Below, piece by piece: positions 7,852 through 14,708 of a stretch of DNA of 21,433 bases. The position numbers and the translations under genes are program-made. Within the stretch, counting starts at the first letter, position 1; the number at the start of each line of letters is the position of its first letter. The stretch covers positions 1-21,433 of the forward strand of contig JBFWVT010000084.1 of assembly GCA_050246595.1 (NCBI GenBank), given 5' to 3'. The stretch comes from DATARH01 sp050246595. Its GTDB lineage: Bacteria; Pseudomonadota; Alphaproteobacteria; ATCC43930; CGMCC-115725. The notes below the pieces were generated by a model that searched no databases, was not told the DNA's origin, and was given only the letters and a program-made list of their open reading frames with translations.

Positions 7852-7968
7852 ATGATCCCGGTCGAGGCGTCCTTCGTCGAATGGCGGAAGAACCCGGAAT
7901 ATGTCGAAGCCTACGACGCGCTCGAGGACGAGTTTTCGCGTGCTACGGCAACGATCGAGGCGAAGGTC
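7852..7968 (+). pseudogene. Xre/HigA-type antitoxin, N-terminal fragment
   Basis: MIPVEASFVEWRKNPEYVEA followed by YDALEDEFSRATATIEA matches the start of HigA-like Xre antitoxins (SFxEWxKDPxYxxAYDALEDEF--A--IEAR). The helix-turn-helix that should follow is absent: the frame continues with unrelated VDTENRTLGARPCHG and stops at 8076. No RelE/HigB toxin gene lies beside it. It begins 17 bases after the stop of the BrnT-partner antitoxin, so it is a scar of a second toxin-antitoxin locus. Confidence 0.5.
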
Positions 7969-8165
7969 GACACTGAGAACAGGACGCTTGGCGCTCGACC
8001 ATGCCACGGCTTATTGCAAGCGCCTCGGGATAGGTTTTGTCGATTACGCGAAGGCCGCGAGCCTGATCTGTATTAGCCAGTATTTGTGTGAATCAGCACT
8101 GACCCGGGACCTCGCCTGGATCAGGTGGTACATCCTTGATCCGACTTCAAATACAGCTCTTCCAG

Positions 8166-8197
8166 AGGGGTCCTGATCGGCGTCGATCAGGACCCCT
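8166..8197. repeat. Perfect 14-bp inverted repeat (strong hairpin)
   Basis: AGGGGTCCTGATCG (8166-8179), loop GCGT, and CGATCAGGACCCCT (8184-8197). The stem is perfect. No T-tract follows on either strand, so it is not a classical intrinsic terminator, although it could still end transcription after the antitoxin region. It lies 36 bases left of the IS630 terminal repeat. Confidence 0.8.
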
Positions 8198-8233
8198 CCC
8201 CTATGGCCGCTCTACAAAGCCTATAAAGAGCTT

Positions 8234-9395
8234 ATACCAAATCCCGTTGAACAGCACTCGGGGCTTTCTCGGGCGCGGTATCTGTGGCTTTTCCTTGGCC
8301 GACGGCAGGAGGGTGCGATGTCGGCGGCGTTGCGGCTTCGGGAGGATTATCGGGCGCGCGAGTTGCGGGTGCTGGCCCGGGTGTCGCGGGATGCCGGTCA
8401 GACCCGGCGCCTGCTGGCGCTGGCAGCGATTTATGAAGGGGCCTCGCGCGGCGCGGCGGCGGCGATTGGCGAGGTGCAACGGCAGACGGTTCGCGACTGG
8501 GTGGCGGCGTTCAACGCGCACGGTCCCTCAGGGCTGACCGACGGCAAGGCGCCGGGCCAGCGGCCGCTCTTGGATGGCGAGCAGCGCGCGGCGCTGCAGC
8601 GGATCGTCGAGGCCGGTCCCGACCCGGCCGTTGATGGCGTCGTACGCTGGCGGCTGATCGACCTGGCACAGTGGGTGTTTGCCGAGTTCGGCATTTCCGT
8701 CAGCAAGCAGACGCTCAGCCGGACGCTGCGTCAGATGGGCTACCGCAAGCTCTCGGCCCGGCCGCGCCATCATGCCCAGGATCCCGCCGCGACGGCGGCT
8801 TTCAAAAAGACTTCCCCGCCCGCCTGGCAGCGATCGCCCAGGGCGATGCGGCCGGTCGGCCGATAGAGGTGTGGTTTTCCAATGAGGCGCGCATCGGGCA
8901 GAAGAACAAGATCACCAGGCGCTGGGCACGGCGGGGCACCCGGCCCTCGGCGCCGCGCGATCAACGCACCGCTTCGGCCTACATCTTCGGCGCGATCTGT
9001 CCCAGGCAGGGCAAGGGCGCGGCTCTCGTCCTGCCGCGCTGCAACAGCGCAGCGATGAACCTGCACCTGGCCGAAATCGCCCGGGCAGTAGCGCCGGGAG
9101 CGCACGCCGTGCTGATGCTCGATCAGGCCGGATGGCATCGCTCGGACAAGCTCACCGTGCCGGCCAACATCACCCTCCTGCCGCTGCCGCCCAAGTGCCC
9201 GGAACTCAATCCGGTCGAGAATGTCTAGCAGTACCTGCGCAAGGACCGGCTTTCCAATCGGATCTTCCAATCCCAAGGCGACATCCTCGATCACTGCTGC
9301 CACGCCTGGAACCGCTTCATCGCGTAGCCCTGGACTATCAGGTCCATCGGCCTGCACGACTGGGCGCATGGGTGATAATCAAAGTGACCTGGTAT
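8234..9395 (+). mobile_element. IS630-family insertion sequence, degenerate
   Basis: About 1.16 kb, normal for IS630. The left terminal repeat is ATACCAAATCCCGTTGA (8234-8250). The right end, read on the other strand from 9395 to 9379, is ATACCAGGTCACTTTGA, matching 13 of 17 bases. A TA lies at both outer ends, in line with TA target choice. The transposase gene inside is damaged in several ways, and the decayed right repeat agrees with an old, immobile copy. Confidence 0.75.
8318..9375 (+). pseudogene. IS630-family transposase, inactivated (frameshift, nonsense codons, catalytic Asp to Asn)
   Basis: From the ATG at 8318 (AGGAGGG upstream) the protein has the N-terminal helix-turn-helix ASRGAAAAIGEVQRQTVRDW and the region FGISVSKQTLSRTLRQMGYR. 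Near 8803-8810 (TTCAAAAAGAC) the frame moves by -1, where AAAAAA would keep it open. The DDE part follows in the second frame: EVWFSNEARIG, where relatives have D before EAR (AAT at 8881-8883 replaces an Asp codon); HAVLMLDQAGWHRS with the second Asp; and PKCPELNPVEN with the Glu. A TAG (9226-9228) replaces the Trp that normally follows NPVENV, and another TAG (9325-9327) lies before PWTIRSIGLHDWAHG. The original stop is at 9373-9375. It cannot make an active transposase. Confidence 0.88.
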
Positions 9396-9572
9396 TGAGC
9401 CAACTTCGGATGGGGTCCCGGTTCCGCGCCGCTTCACAATCGGCAACCGACTGACCGGGACACCGCGCGGCTGCGGGGTGCTTGTCCCTCAAAAGGCAAC
9501 AAGAACAGGCGCATAGAGCCTGATCACGGCGCCAGCGGGTCACGCTCCCACAATCTCAAGCGATTGAAAAAC

Positions 9573-9607
9573 TTGCTTTCCGGCGCTGGATAATATGTTC
9601 TCCATAT
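9573..9607 (+). promoter_or_regulatory. Probable promoter/operator of the DUF433-DUF5615 operon
   Basis: A perfect inverted repeat ATATG-TTCTC-CATAT (9593-9607) lies 23 bases upstream of the antitoxin ATG. It overlaps TAATAT/TATGTT sequences that could act as -10, with TTGCTT (9573-9578) as a weak -35 candidate. It is a local AT-rich island in GC-rich DNA. Autoregulation by the antitoxin N-terminal HTH is inferred from position. Confidence 0.45.
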
Positions 9608-9630
9608 GAAGAATAGTTAATGGCGAGGTC

Positions 9631-10254
9631 ATGCAGACATCCGACTCTTCCCTCTATACGCCGACCGAAGCGGCCGTGCTGACGCGGCTGCCGCTCAAAG
9701 CCGTCAACAATGCGATCGACAAGAAGATGGTCAGGACCGTCGCCGGCGAACGCTCCGGTCGGGCGACACGCCTGCTCGATGCGCAGGCGCTGGTGTCGCT
9801 CGCAATCGAGCGCCGCCTCGCCGATCGCCTTGCCCCCGAACTGCGCCGCCAATTGTCCGACGCGCTGGCCGATGCGCCGCGCGATGTCGTGGCGCTGGAA
9901 GGCGGGTTACTGCGGATCGATCTGCGCGAGCCGCGCCGCGAACTGGCAACCAGCCTGCGCGAATTGCGCCGGGCCCGCCGGCTGGCCGTCAGCGACCCGG
10001 AGATCCTCGGCGGCGACCCAGTGTTCCGCGGCACGCGCGTGCCGGTGCATTTGATCGCCGAGCTGACCGCTGCCGGGAGCCCGGCTTCGGAATTGCTGGA
10101 AAGTTATCCGCGGTTGACGGCCGAGATGATCCGTCTCGCGCCGGTCTATGCCGCCGCCTACCCGCTGCGCGGCCGGCCGCGCAAGCAGCCCTGGCGCGAC
10201 GGTCGGCCGGTCCAGCGCGCGCGGCGCCGGCTCGACACGATCGCGGTGTCGTGA
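9631..10254 (+). CDS. DUF433 antitoxin with N-terminal HTH
   Basis: 207 residues. Residues 8-35 (LYTPTEAAVLTRLPLKAVNN then AIDKKMVR) look like a MerR/HTH-type DNA-binding segment. Residues about 120-178 form the DUF433 domain, VSDPEILGGDPVFRGTRVPV followed by SPASELLESYPRLTAEMIRL. The tail is basic (RGRPRKQPWRDGRP). DUF433 proteins are antitoxins partnered with DUF5615 PIN-like toxins, and the next gene encodes one, overlapping by four bases (GTGA). The gene sits just past the dead IS630, with its own AT-rich promoter region. The ribosome site is poor (GAGG only two bases from ATG). Confidence 0.82.
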   Translation: MQTSDSSLYTPTEAAVLTRLPLKAVNNAIDKKMVRTVAGERSGRATRLLDAQALVSLAIERRLADRLAPELRRQLSDALADAPRDVVALEGGLLRIDLREPRRELATSLRELRRARRLAVSDPEILGGDPVFRGTRVPVHLIAELTAAGSPASELLESYPRLTAEMIRLAPVYAAAYPLRGRPRKQPWRDGRPVQRARRRLDTIAVS

Positions 10255-10610
10255 GATTCCTGATCGACGAATGCCCGAGTGTCGCGCCGGTTGCCGTCGC
10301 CGCGAACGCCGGTCATGAGGCCCGCCGTGTCGCCCATATCGGCCGGGCCGGCTCGAAGGACCGGGATATTGTGCGCTATGCCGCGGCAGAAGATTTCGTG
10401 GTGGTCACCAACAATGCCAGCGACTTCCGCCGGTTGTTCGGGGCGCAGACGCTGCATGCCGGCCTCGTCATCCCGATCCCGAATGTCGGCCACGCGATGC
10501 AATGCCGACTGTTCCAGGCCGCGCTGGATCAGCTCGCCGTGTTCGGCGAGCCGGTTAACCAGGTGCTTGAGGTTGATCTCGCCGGGGACGACGTGACCTT
10601 CGCGCTCTAG
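10251..10610 (+). CDS. DUF5615 PIN-like toxin
   Basis: 119 residues from a GTG that overlaps the DUF433 stop. The N-terminal MRFLIDECPS (Asp6, Glu7), the middle GRAGSKDRDIVRYAAAEDF (Asp37, Asp39) and VVVTNNASDFRRLFG (Asn54, Asp58) give the acidic/polar constellation of the Mut7-C/PIN-like DUF5615 family, predicted metal-dependent RNases. The start is chosen by the GTGA overlap and the canonical MRFLIDE N-terminus. Together with DUF433 it makes a VapBC-like type II pair. Both proteins look intact. Confidence 0.82.
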   Translation: MRFLIDECPSVAPVAVAANAGHEARRVAHIGRAGSKDRDIVRYAAAEDFVVVTNNASDFRRLFGAQTLHAGLVIPIPNVGHAMQCRLFQAALDQLAVFGEPVNQVLEVDLAGDDVTFAL

Positions 10611-10643
10611 GATCTCCCCGACCGAAACGCCGCGAGGCAGGAT

Positions 10644-10826
10644 ATGAACAAATCGGACAAGCACGCGGATAATCCGGCTGAGATCGCCACGGCAAGGCCG
10701 GGTTCGATCCATGTACGCGTCACCAGGATCACCGACGAGAACCGCGATCGGCAAGCGCGCGGCACCGAGGTCGAGGTGATCGAGACGACAGTAGCGGATA
10801 TTCGCCGCGGTGCTAACACAGCATGA
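10644..10826 (+). CDS. Small hypothetical protein
   Basis: 60 residues: MNKSDKHADNPAEIATARPG, SIHVRVTRITDENRDRQARG, TEVEVIETTVADIRRGANTA. It is charged, probably beta-rich in the middle, and has no membrane segment. A GGCAGGA sits just before the ATG. It overlaps the next small frame (10810) by 17 bases in a different phase. I do not recognise the family. It may be the first half of a small two-gene unit with the DUF1778-like frame that follows. Confidence 0.4.
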   Translation: MNKSDKHADNPAEIATARPGSIHVRVTRITDENRDRQARGTEVEVIETTVADIRRGANTA

Positions 10827-11007
10827 CATCGCCGCCGACGAACCGGTGACAATCGTCATCGAGTGGGCCGAAGATCCCCGCGTTATCCAATTGTCTGCTG
10901 CCGATCAGCGAGCCTTTGCCAATGGCGTGCTGACTCCGCCCGAACCGGCACCGGCGCTGCAACGCGCTGCCGCGCTCTATCGCGCGATCATACGCAATTC
11001 CGGCTGA
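10810..11007 (+). CDS. Small protein with DUF1778-like C-terminal part
   Basis: 65 residues from a GTG. The segment VIQLSAADQRAFANGVLTPP and EPAPALQRAAALYRAI resembles the toxin-binding C-terminus of DUF1778 antitoxins (IxLSxxDxxAFxxALxNPPxPNxALRxAxxRYR). The ribbon-helix-helix DNA-binding half is missing; the preceding LTQHDIAADEPVTIVIEWAED is unlike it. It could be a truncated antitoxin, or an antitoxin tail fused to something else. No GNAT toxin gene follows. Confidence 0.4.
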   Translation: MLTQHDIAADEPVTIVIEWAEDPRVIQLSAADQRAFANGVLTPPEPAPALQRAAALYRAIIRNSG

Positions 11008-11245
11008 TCGCGACCGTCATGCCATGCGGGGACGCTGCTCCCGCAGCTCGGCGGGTGGGAAGCGGACAGTCGGCTTCGGATGCGCAGTGCTGGATAGCTG
11101 ACACTGGCCCACCGTCGAGGCGACCCTGGTCGGGCCAACTCGCAGGCTGCGCCGCTTCGCCACTGTGCGATAATGGCGCCGACGCGCCCGTCACCGTCGG
11201 CCGGTTGAACGGGCGCGAAAGCTGCTTTGGGAGTACCGACGCCAG

Positions 11246-11995
11246 ATGAACGCCCTCAAAGACTCCATCAAGTCAGGTAGAACCGTCGTCGGGACGACCG
11301 CGACGCCGAATGTCGACGTGTCGATCCTGGCCGACGCCGGATACGACTTCGTGCTGCTCGATACTCAGCACTCCGCCTGGGAGATCAAGCAGCTGCAACC
11401 GTCGATCCAGACGATGCGCGGCAAGCCGGCGGCGCCGCTGGTGCGCGTCGCCGCGAACCAGGCCTATCAGATCTGCTTCGCGCTTGACGCCGGGGCACGC
11501 GGCATTGTGGTGCCGATGGTCAACACAAGCGCGGAGGCGGAGGCCGCCGTGCGCGCTTGCCGCTATTTTCCCCTCGGCAACCGCAGCAACGCCGGGGTGC
11601 GCGGCGAGTGGGGCGAGTTCAAGAACTACCGCGATTACCTCGACGCCGTGAACGACGGGGTCGTCATTGTGCCGATGATCGAGACGAATGAGGCGCTGGA
11701 AAACCTCGATGCCATCGCCTCGGTCCCGGGTGTCGACGTCCTGCTGATCGGCCCGTCCGATCTTTCGATCGAGCTGGGGGTGCCGCTCGACTACCAGTGC
11801 GACCTCTATCAGCGAGCGCTCGATAGGATCGCGGCGACCGCCGCGAAGCACGGCGTCGCCGCCGGGATGTATTTCATCCCGCCCGGGATGGACCCGAACT
11901 TCTATGTGCAGAAGGGGTTCAAGTTCTTTACCATGCCGTGGGGCCCCTGGGCGCAGGCCGGGATCCGGAACGCTCTGGCCGGGATCGAGCGCTGA
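11246..11995 (+). CDS. HpcH/HpaI-family aldolase (class II pyruvate aldolase type)
   Basis: 249 residues, normal for this family, which cleaves 2-keto-4-hydroxy acids to pyruvate and an aldehyde using a divalent metal. Visible are catalytic His42 in FVLLDTQHS (the family usually has DxEH, here DTQH), Arg67 in PLVRVA, the glycine-rich ARGIVVPMVNT, metal ligand Glu146 in VPMIET and Asp172 in LLIGPSDLS. The start is the ATG at 11246; GGGAG lies 12 bases upstream, which is far. The gene stands alone between toxin-antitoxin debris and the SRAP gene. It probably belongs to aromatic or sugar-acid catabolism; the substrate cannot be read from sequence. Confidence 0.87.
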   Translation: MNALKDSIKSGRTVVGTTATPNVDVSILADAGYDFVLLDTQHSAWEIKQLQPSIQTMRGKPAAPLVRVAANQAYQICFALDAGARGIVVPMVNTSAEAEAAVRACRYFPLGNRSNAGVRGEWGEFKNYRDYLDAVNDGVVIVPMIETNEALENLDAIASVPGVDVLLIGPSDLSIELGVPLDYQCDLYQRALDRIAATAAKHGVAAGMYFIPPGMDPNFYVQKGFKFFTMPWGPWAQAGIRNALAGIER

Positions 11996-12017
11996 CGACG
12001 GTCGATGCGGGGCAAGC

Positions 12018-12704
12018 ATGTGCGGCCGTGTGATCCACAAAACGCCGCTCGGCGAAATCCGGACGCTGTTCGAGACGGTGAATGCCGTGCCGAACAGCGC
12101 GTCCAATTACAACGGCGCGCCGACCCAGCAGCTGCCGGTCGTCCGGCTTGATGAAGAGGGGCGGCGATCGCTCGATCTGCTGCGGTGGGGGCTGATCCCG
12201 TTCTGGGCGAAGGATGCCGCGATCGGCATGCGCTGCATCAACGCGATGGCCGAGACCGTCGCCGCCAAGCCCGCCTTCCGTGACGCGTTTCGCCGCCGCC
12301 GCTGCCTCGTTCTGGTCGACGGCTTTTACGAATGGCAGAAGCGCCCGACCGGAAAGAAGCAGCCTTATGCGATTGTCAGTGCCAACGGCAAACCGTTCGC
12401 GATGGCGGGCCTGTGGGAGAATTGGAAGGAGCCGCAAAGCGGCGAGACGGTGCGGACTTTCACAATCATCACCGGGCCGCCGAACGAGCTTGTGGCGCCG
12501 ATCCATAACCGTATGCCGGTGATCCTGCCCTCCGCGCACTGGCGCGCCTGGCTCGGCGAAGAGCCGGCGCTGCCGAAGGAGCTGCTGGCTCTGTTGCAGC
12601 CTTATCCGGCTGAGCTGATGCGCGCCTATCCGGTCAATGTCCGGGTCGGCAATGTCCGCAACAATGACGCCGCGTTGATCGAGCCGGTTGCGCTGGCTTC
12701 GTGA
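12018..12704 (+). CDS. SRAP-domain protein (YedK/HMCES-like abasic-site DNA-protein crosslinker)
   Basis: 228 residues beginning MCGRV, with the obligatory Cys2 that forms a thiazolidine crosslink with abasic sites in single-stranded DNA after removal of Met1. Other hallmarks are ASNYNGAPT (residues 28-36), LLRWGLIPFWAKD, GFYEWQ with Glu105 and PIHNRMPVIL with His163. The motif normally NARAET reads NAMAET here, so the arginine (position 77) is replaced by Met77. The frame is open upstream to 11904, but only the ATG at 12018 puts Cys at position 2. It starts 23 bases after the aldolase gene ends. Confidence 0.9.
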   Translation: MCGRVIHKTPLGEIRTLFETVNAVPNSASNYNGAPTQQLPVVRLDEEGRRSLDLLRWGLIPFWAKDAAIGMRCINAMAETVAAKPAFRDAFRRRRCLVLVDGFYEWQKRPTGKKQPYAIVSANGKPFAMAGLWENWKEPQSGETVRTFTIITGPPNELVAPIHNRMPVILPSAHWRAWLGEEPALPKELLALLQPYPAELMRAYPVNVRVGNVRNNDAALIEPVALAS

Positions 12705-12801
12705 AAGGCCGGCTTGCTTCGCGACGGAAGCCATAAACAGCCCGCGCAGGATCGCAGTCAGCCAGCCGGTGCTGTCGAACCACTACTCGGCCAGCGTCTT
12801 C

Positions 12802-12830
12802 AGGAGGCGCGAGCAGCGCCCGCGCCTCCT
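12802..12830. repeat. Perfect 10-bp inverted repeat
   Basis: AGGAGGCGCG (12802-12811) and CGCGCCTCCT (12821-12830) with a 9-base loop. It lies just past the end of the small - strand gene at 12837 and 97 bases past the SRAP stop, so it could form a hairpin that ends either transcript. No T-tract is present. Confidence 0.5.
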
Positions 12831-12836
12831 CCGGCG

Positions 12837-13022
12837 TCAGCTGCGGATCGCTTCCGCTTCGCGGTAAGCCTCGATGGCGCGGTCGAAGCTGCGCTCGATC
12901 TCGGCCTGGTCGGCCAGAGCCCTGGCCAGCTCGGCCTCGACCGCGGCGCGCTCGCGCTTGCTGAAATAACAGCCCCGCAGCTCGGCTCGTAATTCCTGGA
13001 TGTGGTCGTAAAGCGTGATCAT
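12837..13022 (-). CDS. Small conserved hypothetical protein
   Basis: 61 residues: MITLYDHIQELRAELRGCYF, SKRERAAVEAELARALADQA, EIERSFDRAIEAYREAEAIRS. The sequence is almost wholly alpha-helical with heptad-like spacing, so a short coiled coil is likely. The ATG at 13022 has a good GGAGGG ribosome site. Similar 'TLYDHIQELRAEL' small proteins occur, from memory, in alphaproteobacterial accessory regions; no function is known to me. Confidence 0.6.
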   Translation of the reverse strand: MITLYDHIQELRAELRGCYFSKRERAAVEAELARALADQAEIERSFDRAIEAYREAEAIRS

Positions 13023-13055
13023 TGTTCCCTCCGTCTGTTGTGAAGACGGAAGGGG

Positions 13056-13090
13056 CGCACCGGCTCGAACCGGACCGGGTCAAGGACGCC
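13056..13090 (+). repeat. Left copy of a 35-bp inverted repeat around the IS1111-type element
   Basis: This segment matches the reverse complement of 14559-14593 at about 30 of 35 bases. The 19-base core ACCGGCTCGAACCGGACCG (13059-13077) is identical. Each copy also has a small internal CCGG-CCGG symmetry. It lies 100 bases outside the left subterminal repeat of the insertion sequence. Confidence 0.6.
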
Positions 13091-13268
13091 CAACAGGGGC
13101 GCCGCGGAGCGGGGCGTGGGGGAGCCGATTTTGTCGAGCGTAAGAATGACCGGCGCGCGGCAGCGCGCTCCTTGCGCTCGGCAAAATTGATGGTGTGGAC
13201 GGCCCACCCCGGCCTCAGGGGCATGGTGGTAACGTCAAAGCTTCGCTGACTCACCAGATGAGCTCGAC

Positions 13269-14312
13269 ATGACCGCAGGAACTGTCACCGTGATCGGCCT
13301 TGATCTCGCGAAGAATGTCTTTCAATTGCATGGCATCGATGCCGAGGGCCGGGTGCTGATGCGCCGACAGGTTCGTCGTCACCAGTTGTTGAAATATTTC
13401 GAGCAGCTGCCGCGCTGTCTCGTCGGCATGGAAGCCTGCGCTACTGCCCACTACTGGGGGCGTGAACTCAAGCGAATGGGATTTGAGGTCAAGCTGATGC
13501 CGCCAGCCTATGTTAGGCCTTATGTCAAACGTGGGAAGAACGATGCTGCCGATGCCAAGGCCATATGTGAAGCCGTTACGCGGCCGACGATGCGCTTTGT
13601 CCCGATAAAAAGCAGCGAAACACAGGCGCTGTTGATGCAGCACAAGACACGGGATCTGCTGGTCAGACAAAGAACGGCACTTATCAATGCGTTACGAGGT
13701 CATCTGGCAGAGTTCGGCATCGTGACGGCAAAAGGCTCCATGGGTGTGCGAGCAGCGATCGAAGCGTTGCAATCAGCAAAAGACGAACTTCCGGTCGCCG
13801 CCGGTCAAGCCTTTGAGTATATCCGCAAACAACTCGAGGAGTTCGACGTTAAGATCGCCGAGCTGGATCGGATCATATTGAAGTGGTGCCGCACTGATGC
13901 TGCCGCTCGCCGTCTGATGACAATTCCCGGCGTTGGCCCACTGACAGCAAGCGCGATCTCCGCGTCGGTCGGAAATGCCTCGGAATTCAAATCGCCCCGC
14001 CAGTTCTCGGCATGGTTGGGGCTGACACCTCGGCAAAACAGCAGCGGGGGAAAAGAGAAGATGGGCGGCATAACGAAACAAGGCGATCGTAATATCCGAA
14101 GACTGCTGGTAGTTGGCGCTACTGCTCTTCTGCGACGCGCAAGAACGGACGAGGCAAAGTTTCCATGGCTCGCGCAGCTCCTCCAGCGCAAACCGGCGAG
14201 GCTCGCGTCAGTCGCTGTCGCTAACAAGACCGCCCGGATTGCCTGGGCGATATTGCGGCGGGAAGAAGTTTATCGCTCGGCCGCCGTGCGATCGAATCCC
14301 ACCCCAGCCTGA
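13269..14312 (+). CDS. IS110/IS1111-family transposase (DEDD recombinase)
   Basis: 347 residues, full length and intact. The N-terminal RuvC-like domain has Asp12 in VIGLDLAKNVF, Glu55 in LVGMEAC, and Asp92/Asp95 in KRGKNDAADAKAI. A coiled-coil middle (about residues 175-205) is followed by the C-terminal Tnp domain with MTIPGVGPLTASAI (helix-hairpin-helix) and GLTPRQNSSGGKEKMGGITK, whose Ser258/Ser259 is the expected nucleophile. Such enzymes are guided by an RNA encoded in the element's non-coding end. All catalytic residues are present, so the element may still be active. Confidence 0.93.
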   Translation: MTAGTVTVIGLDLAKNVFQLHGIDAEGRVLMRRQVRRHQLLKYFEQLPRCLVGMEACATAHYWGRELKRMGFEVKLMPPAYVRPYVKRGKNDAADAKAICEAVTRPTMRFVPIKSSETQALLMQHKTRDLLVRQRTALINALRGHLAEFGIVTAKGSMGVRAAIEALQSAKDELPVAAGQAFEYIRKQLEEFDVKIAELDRIILKWCRTDAAARRLMTIPGVGPLTASAISASVGNASEFKSPRQFSAWLGLTPRQNSSGGKEKMGGITKQGDRNIRRLLVVGATALLRRARTDEAKFPWLAQLLQRKPARLASVAVANKTARIAWAILRREEVYRSAAVRSNPTPA

Positions 14313-14344
14313 CCAGGCCGGGATGGGGAATGCAGGACTGAGAT

Positions 14345-14475
14345 ATGATGACGAACCGGTCAGACCGGGGACGGAGTAAAGCCTGGGTGCCCCCAGCGCG
14401 GTGAGCGCGAAAAATTGATTGGCTCTCTGTCCGCGGACTTCATCAAGGCCAGCGACCAAAGCGTCGCGCAGAAAG
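14345..14475 (+). ncRNA. Candidate guide RNA (seekRNA/bridge RNA) of the IS1111-type element
   Basis: Non-coding 3' region of the element, where the IS1111 group encodes its guide. Predicted hairpins are CCGGT-CAG-ACCGG (14356-14368), CTGGG-TGCC-CCCAG (14383-14396), a small GCGC stem-loop (14396-14408) and GCGAC-CAAAGC-GTCGC (14452-14467). GGTGCCCCCA (14386-14395) is the exact reverse complement of the right flank (14547-14556). AAAATTGAT (14411-14419) is identical to the left flank (13183-13191). These two segments, 15 bases apart, are the candidate guide halves. Ends of the RNA are estimates. Confidence 0.65.
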
Positions 14476-14558
14476 GCCGGACACATGACTGAATCTGATC
14501 AAACGTGTCATCAGTTAAGCCTTGCATTCAACGGGCCGTCCACACATGGGGGCACCGC

Positions 14559-14593
14559 GCATCCTTGAGGCGGTCCGGTTCGAGCCGGTAGGC
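14559..14593 (-). repeat. Right copy of the 35-bp inverted repeat around the IS1111-type element
   Basis: Partner of 13056-13090 in opposite orientation; the identical 19-base core is at 14571-14589. It begins 13 bases beyond the right end of the element. Without the insertion the two copies would face each other about 115 bases apart. Confidence 0.6.
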
Positions 14594-14708
14594 TCAGACA
14601 TCCGGCGAGACAGACATTCCCGGACGTTGCCGCAACCGGCATGGGCCGCACTCGATGCCGTAGCAGTGGGAAAACCCCGCCGCAGTTGCCCGCGGCGGGG
14701 TCTCGCCG

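Larger units (their letters stand above)
13192..14546 (+). mobile_element. IS110-family insertion sequence, IS1111 group
   Basis: Perfect 13-bp subterminal inverted repeats GTGTGGACGGCCC (13193-13205) and GGGCCGTCCACAC (14533-14545) bracket one intact transposase gene. A short left end (about 75 bases to the ATG) and a long non-coding right end (about 220 bases) are the layout of the IS1111 group. ATGG occurs at both outer junctions (13190-13193 and 14546-14549) and may be the crossover core. The element separates the SRAP/small-gene region from the DUF736 side. Exact tips cannot be fixed without an empty site. Confidence 0.85.

Noticed and set aside
8800..8815. Programmed -1 frameshift at C-AAA-AAG in the IS630 transposase
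   Set aside because: The heptamer is only near the consensus; the downstream frame has two stops and a lost catalytic Asp; four other genes in the window show the same kind of one-base loss without a slippery site.
14571..14592. GGTTCGA-like T-arm that might belong to a tRNA or attachment site
   Set aside because: No acceptor, D or anticodon arms can be built around it, and the same segment is explained as one copy of an inverted repeat.
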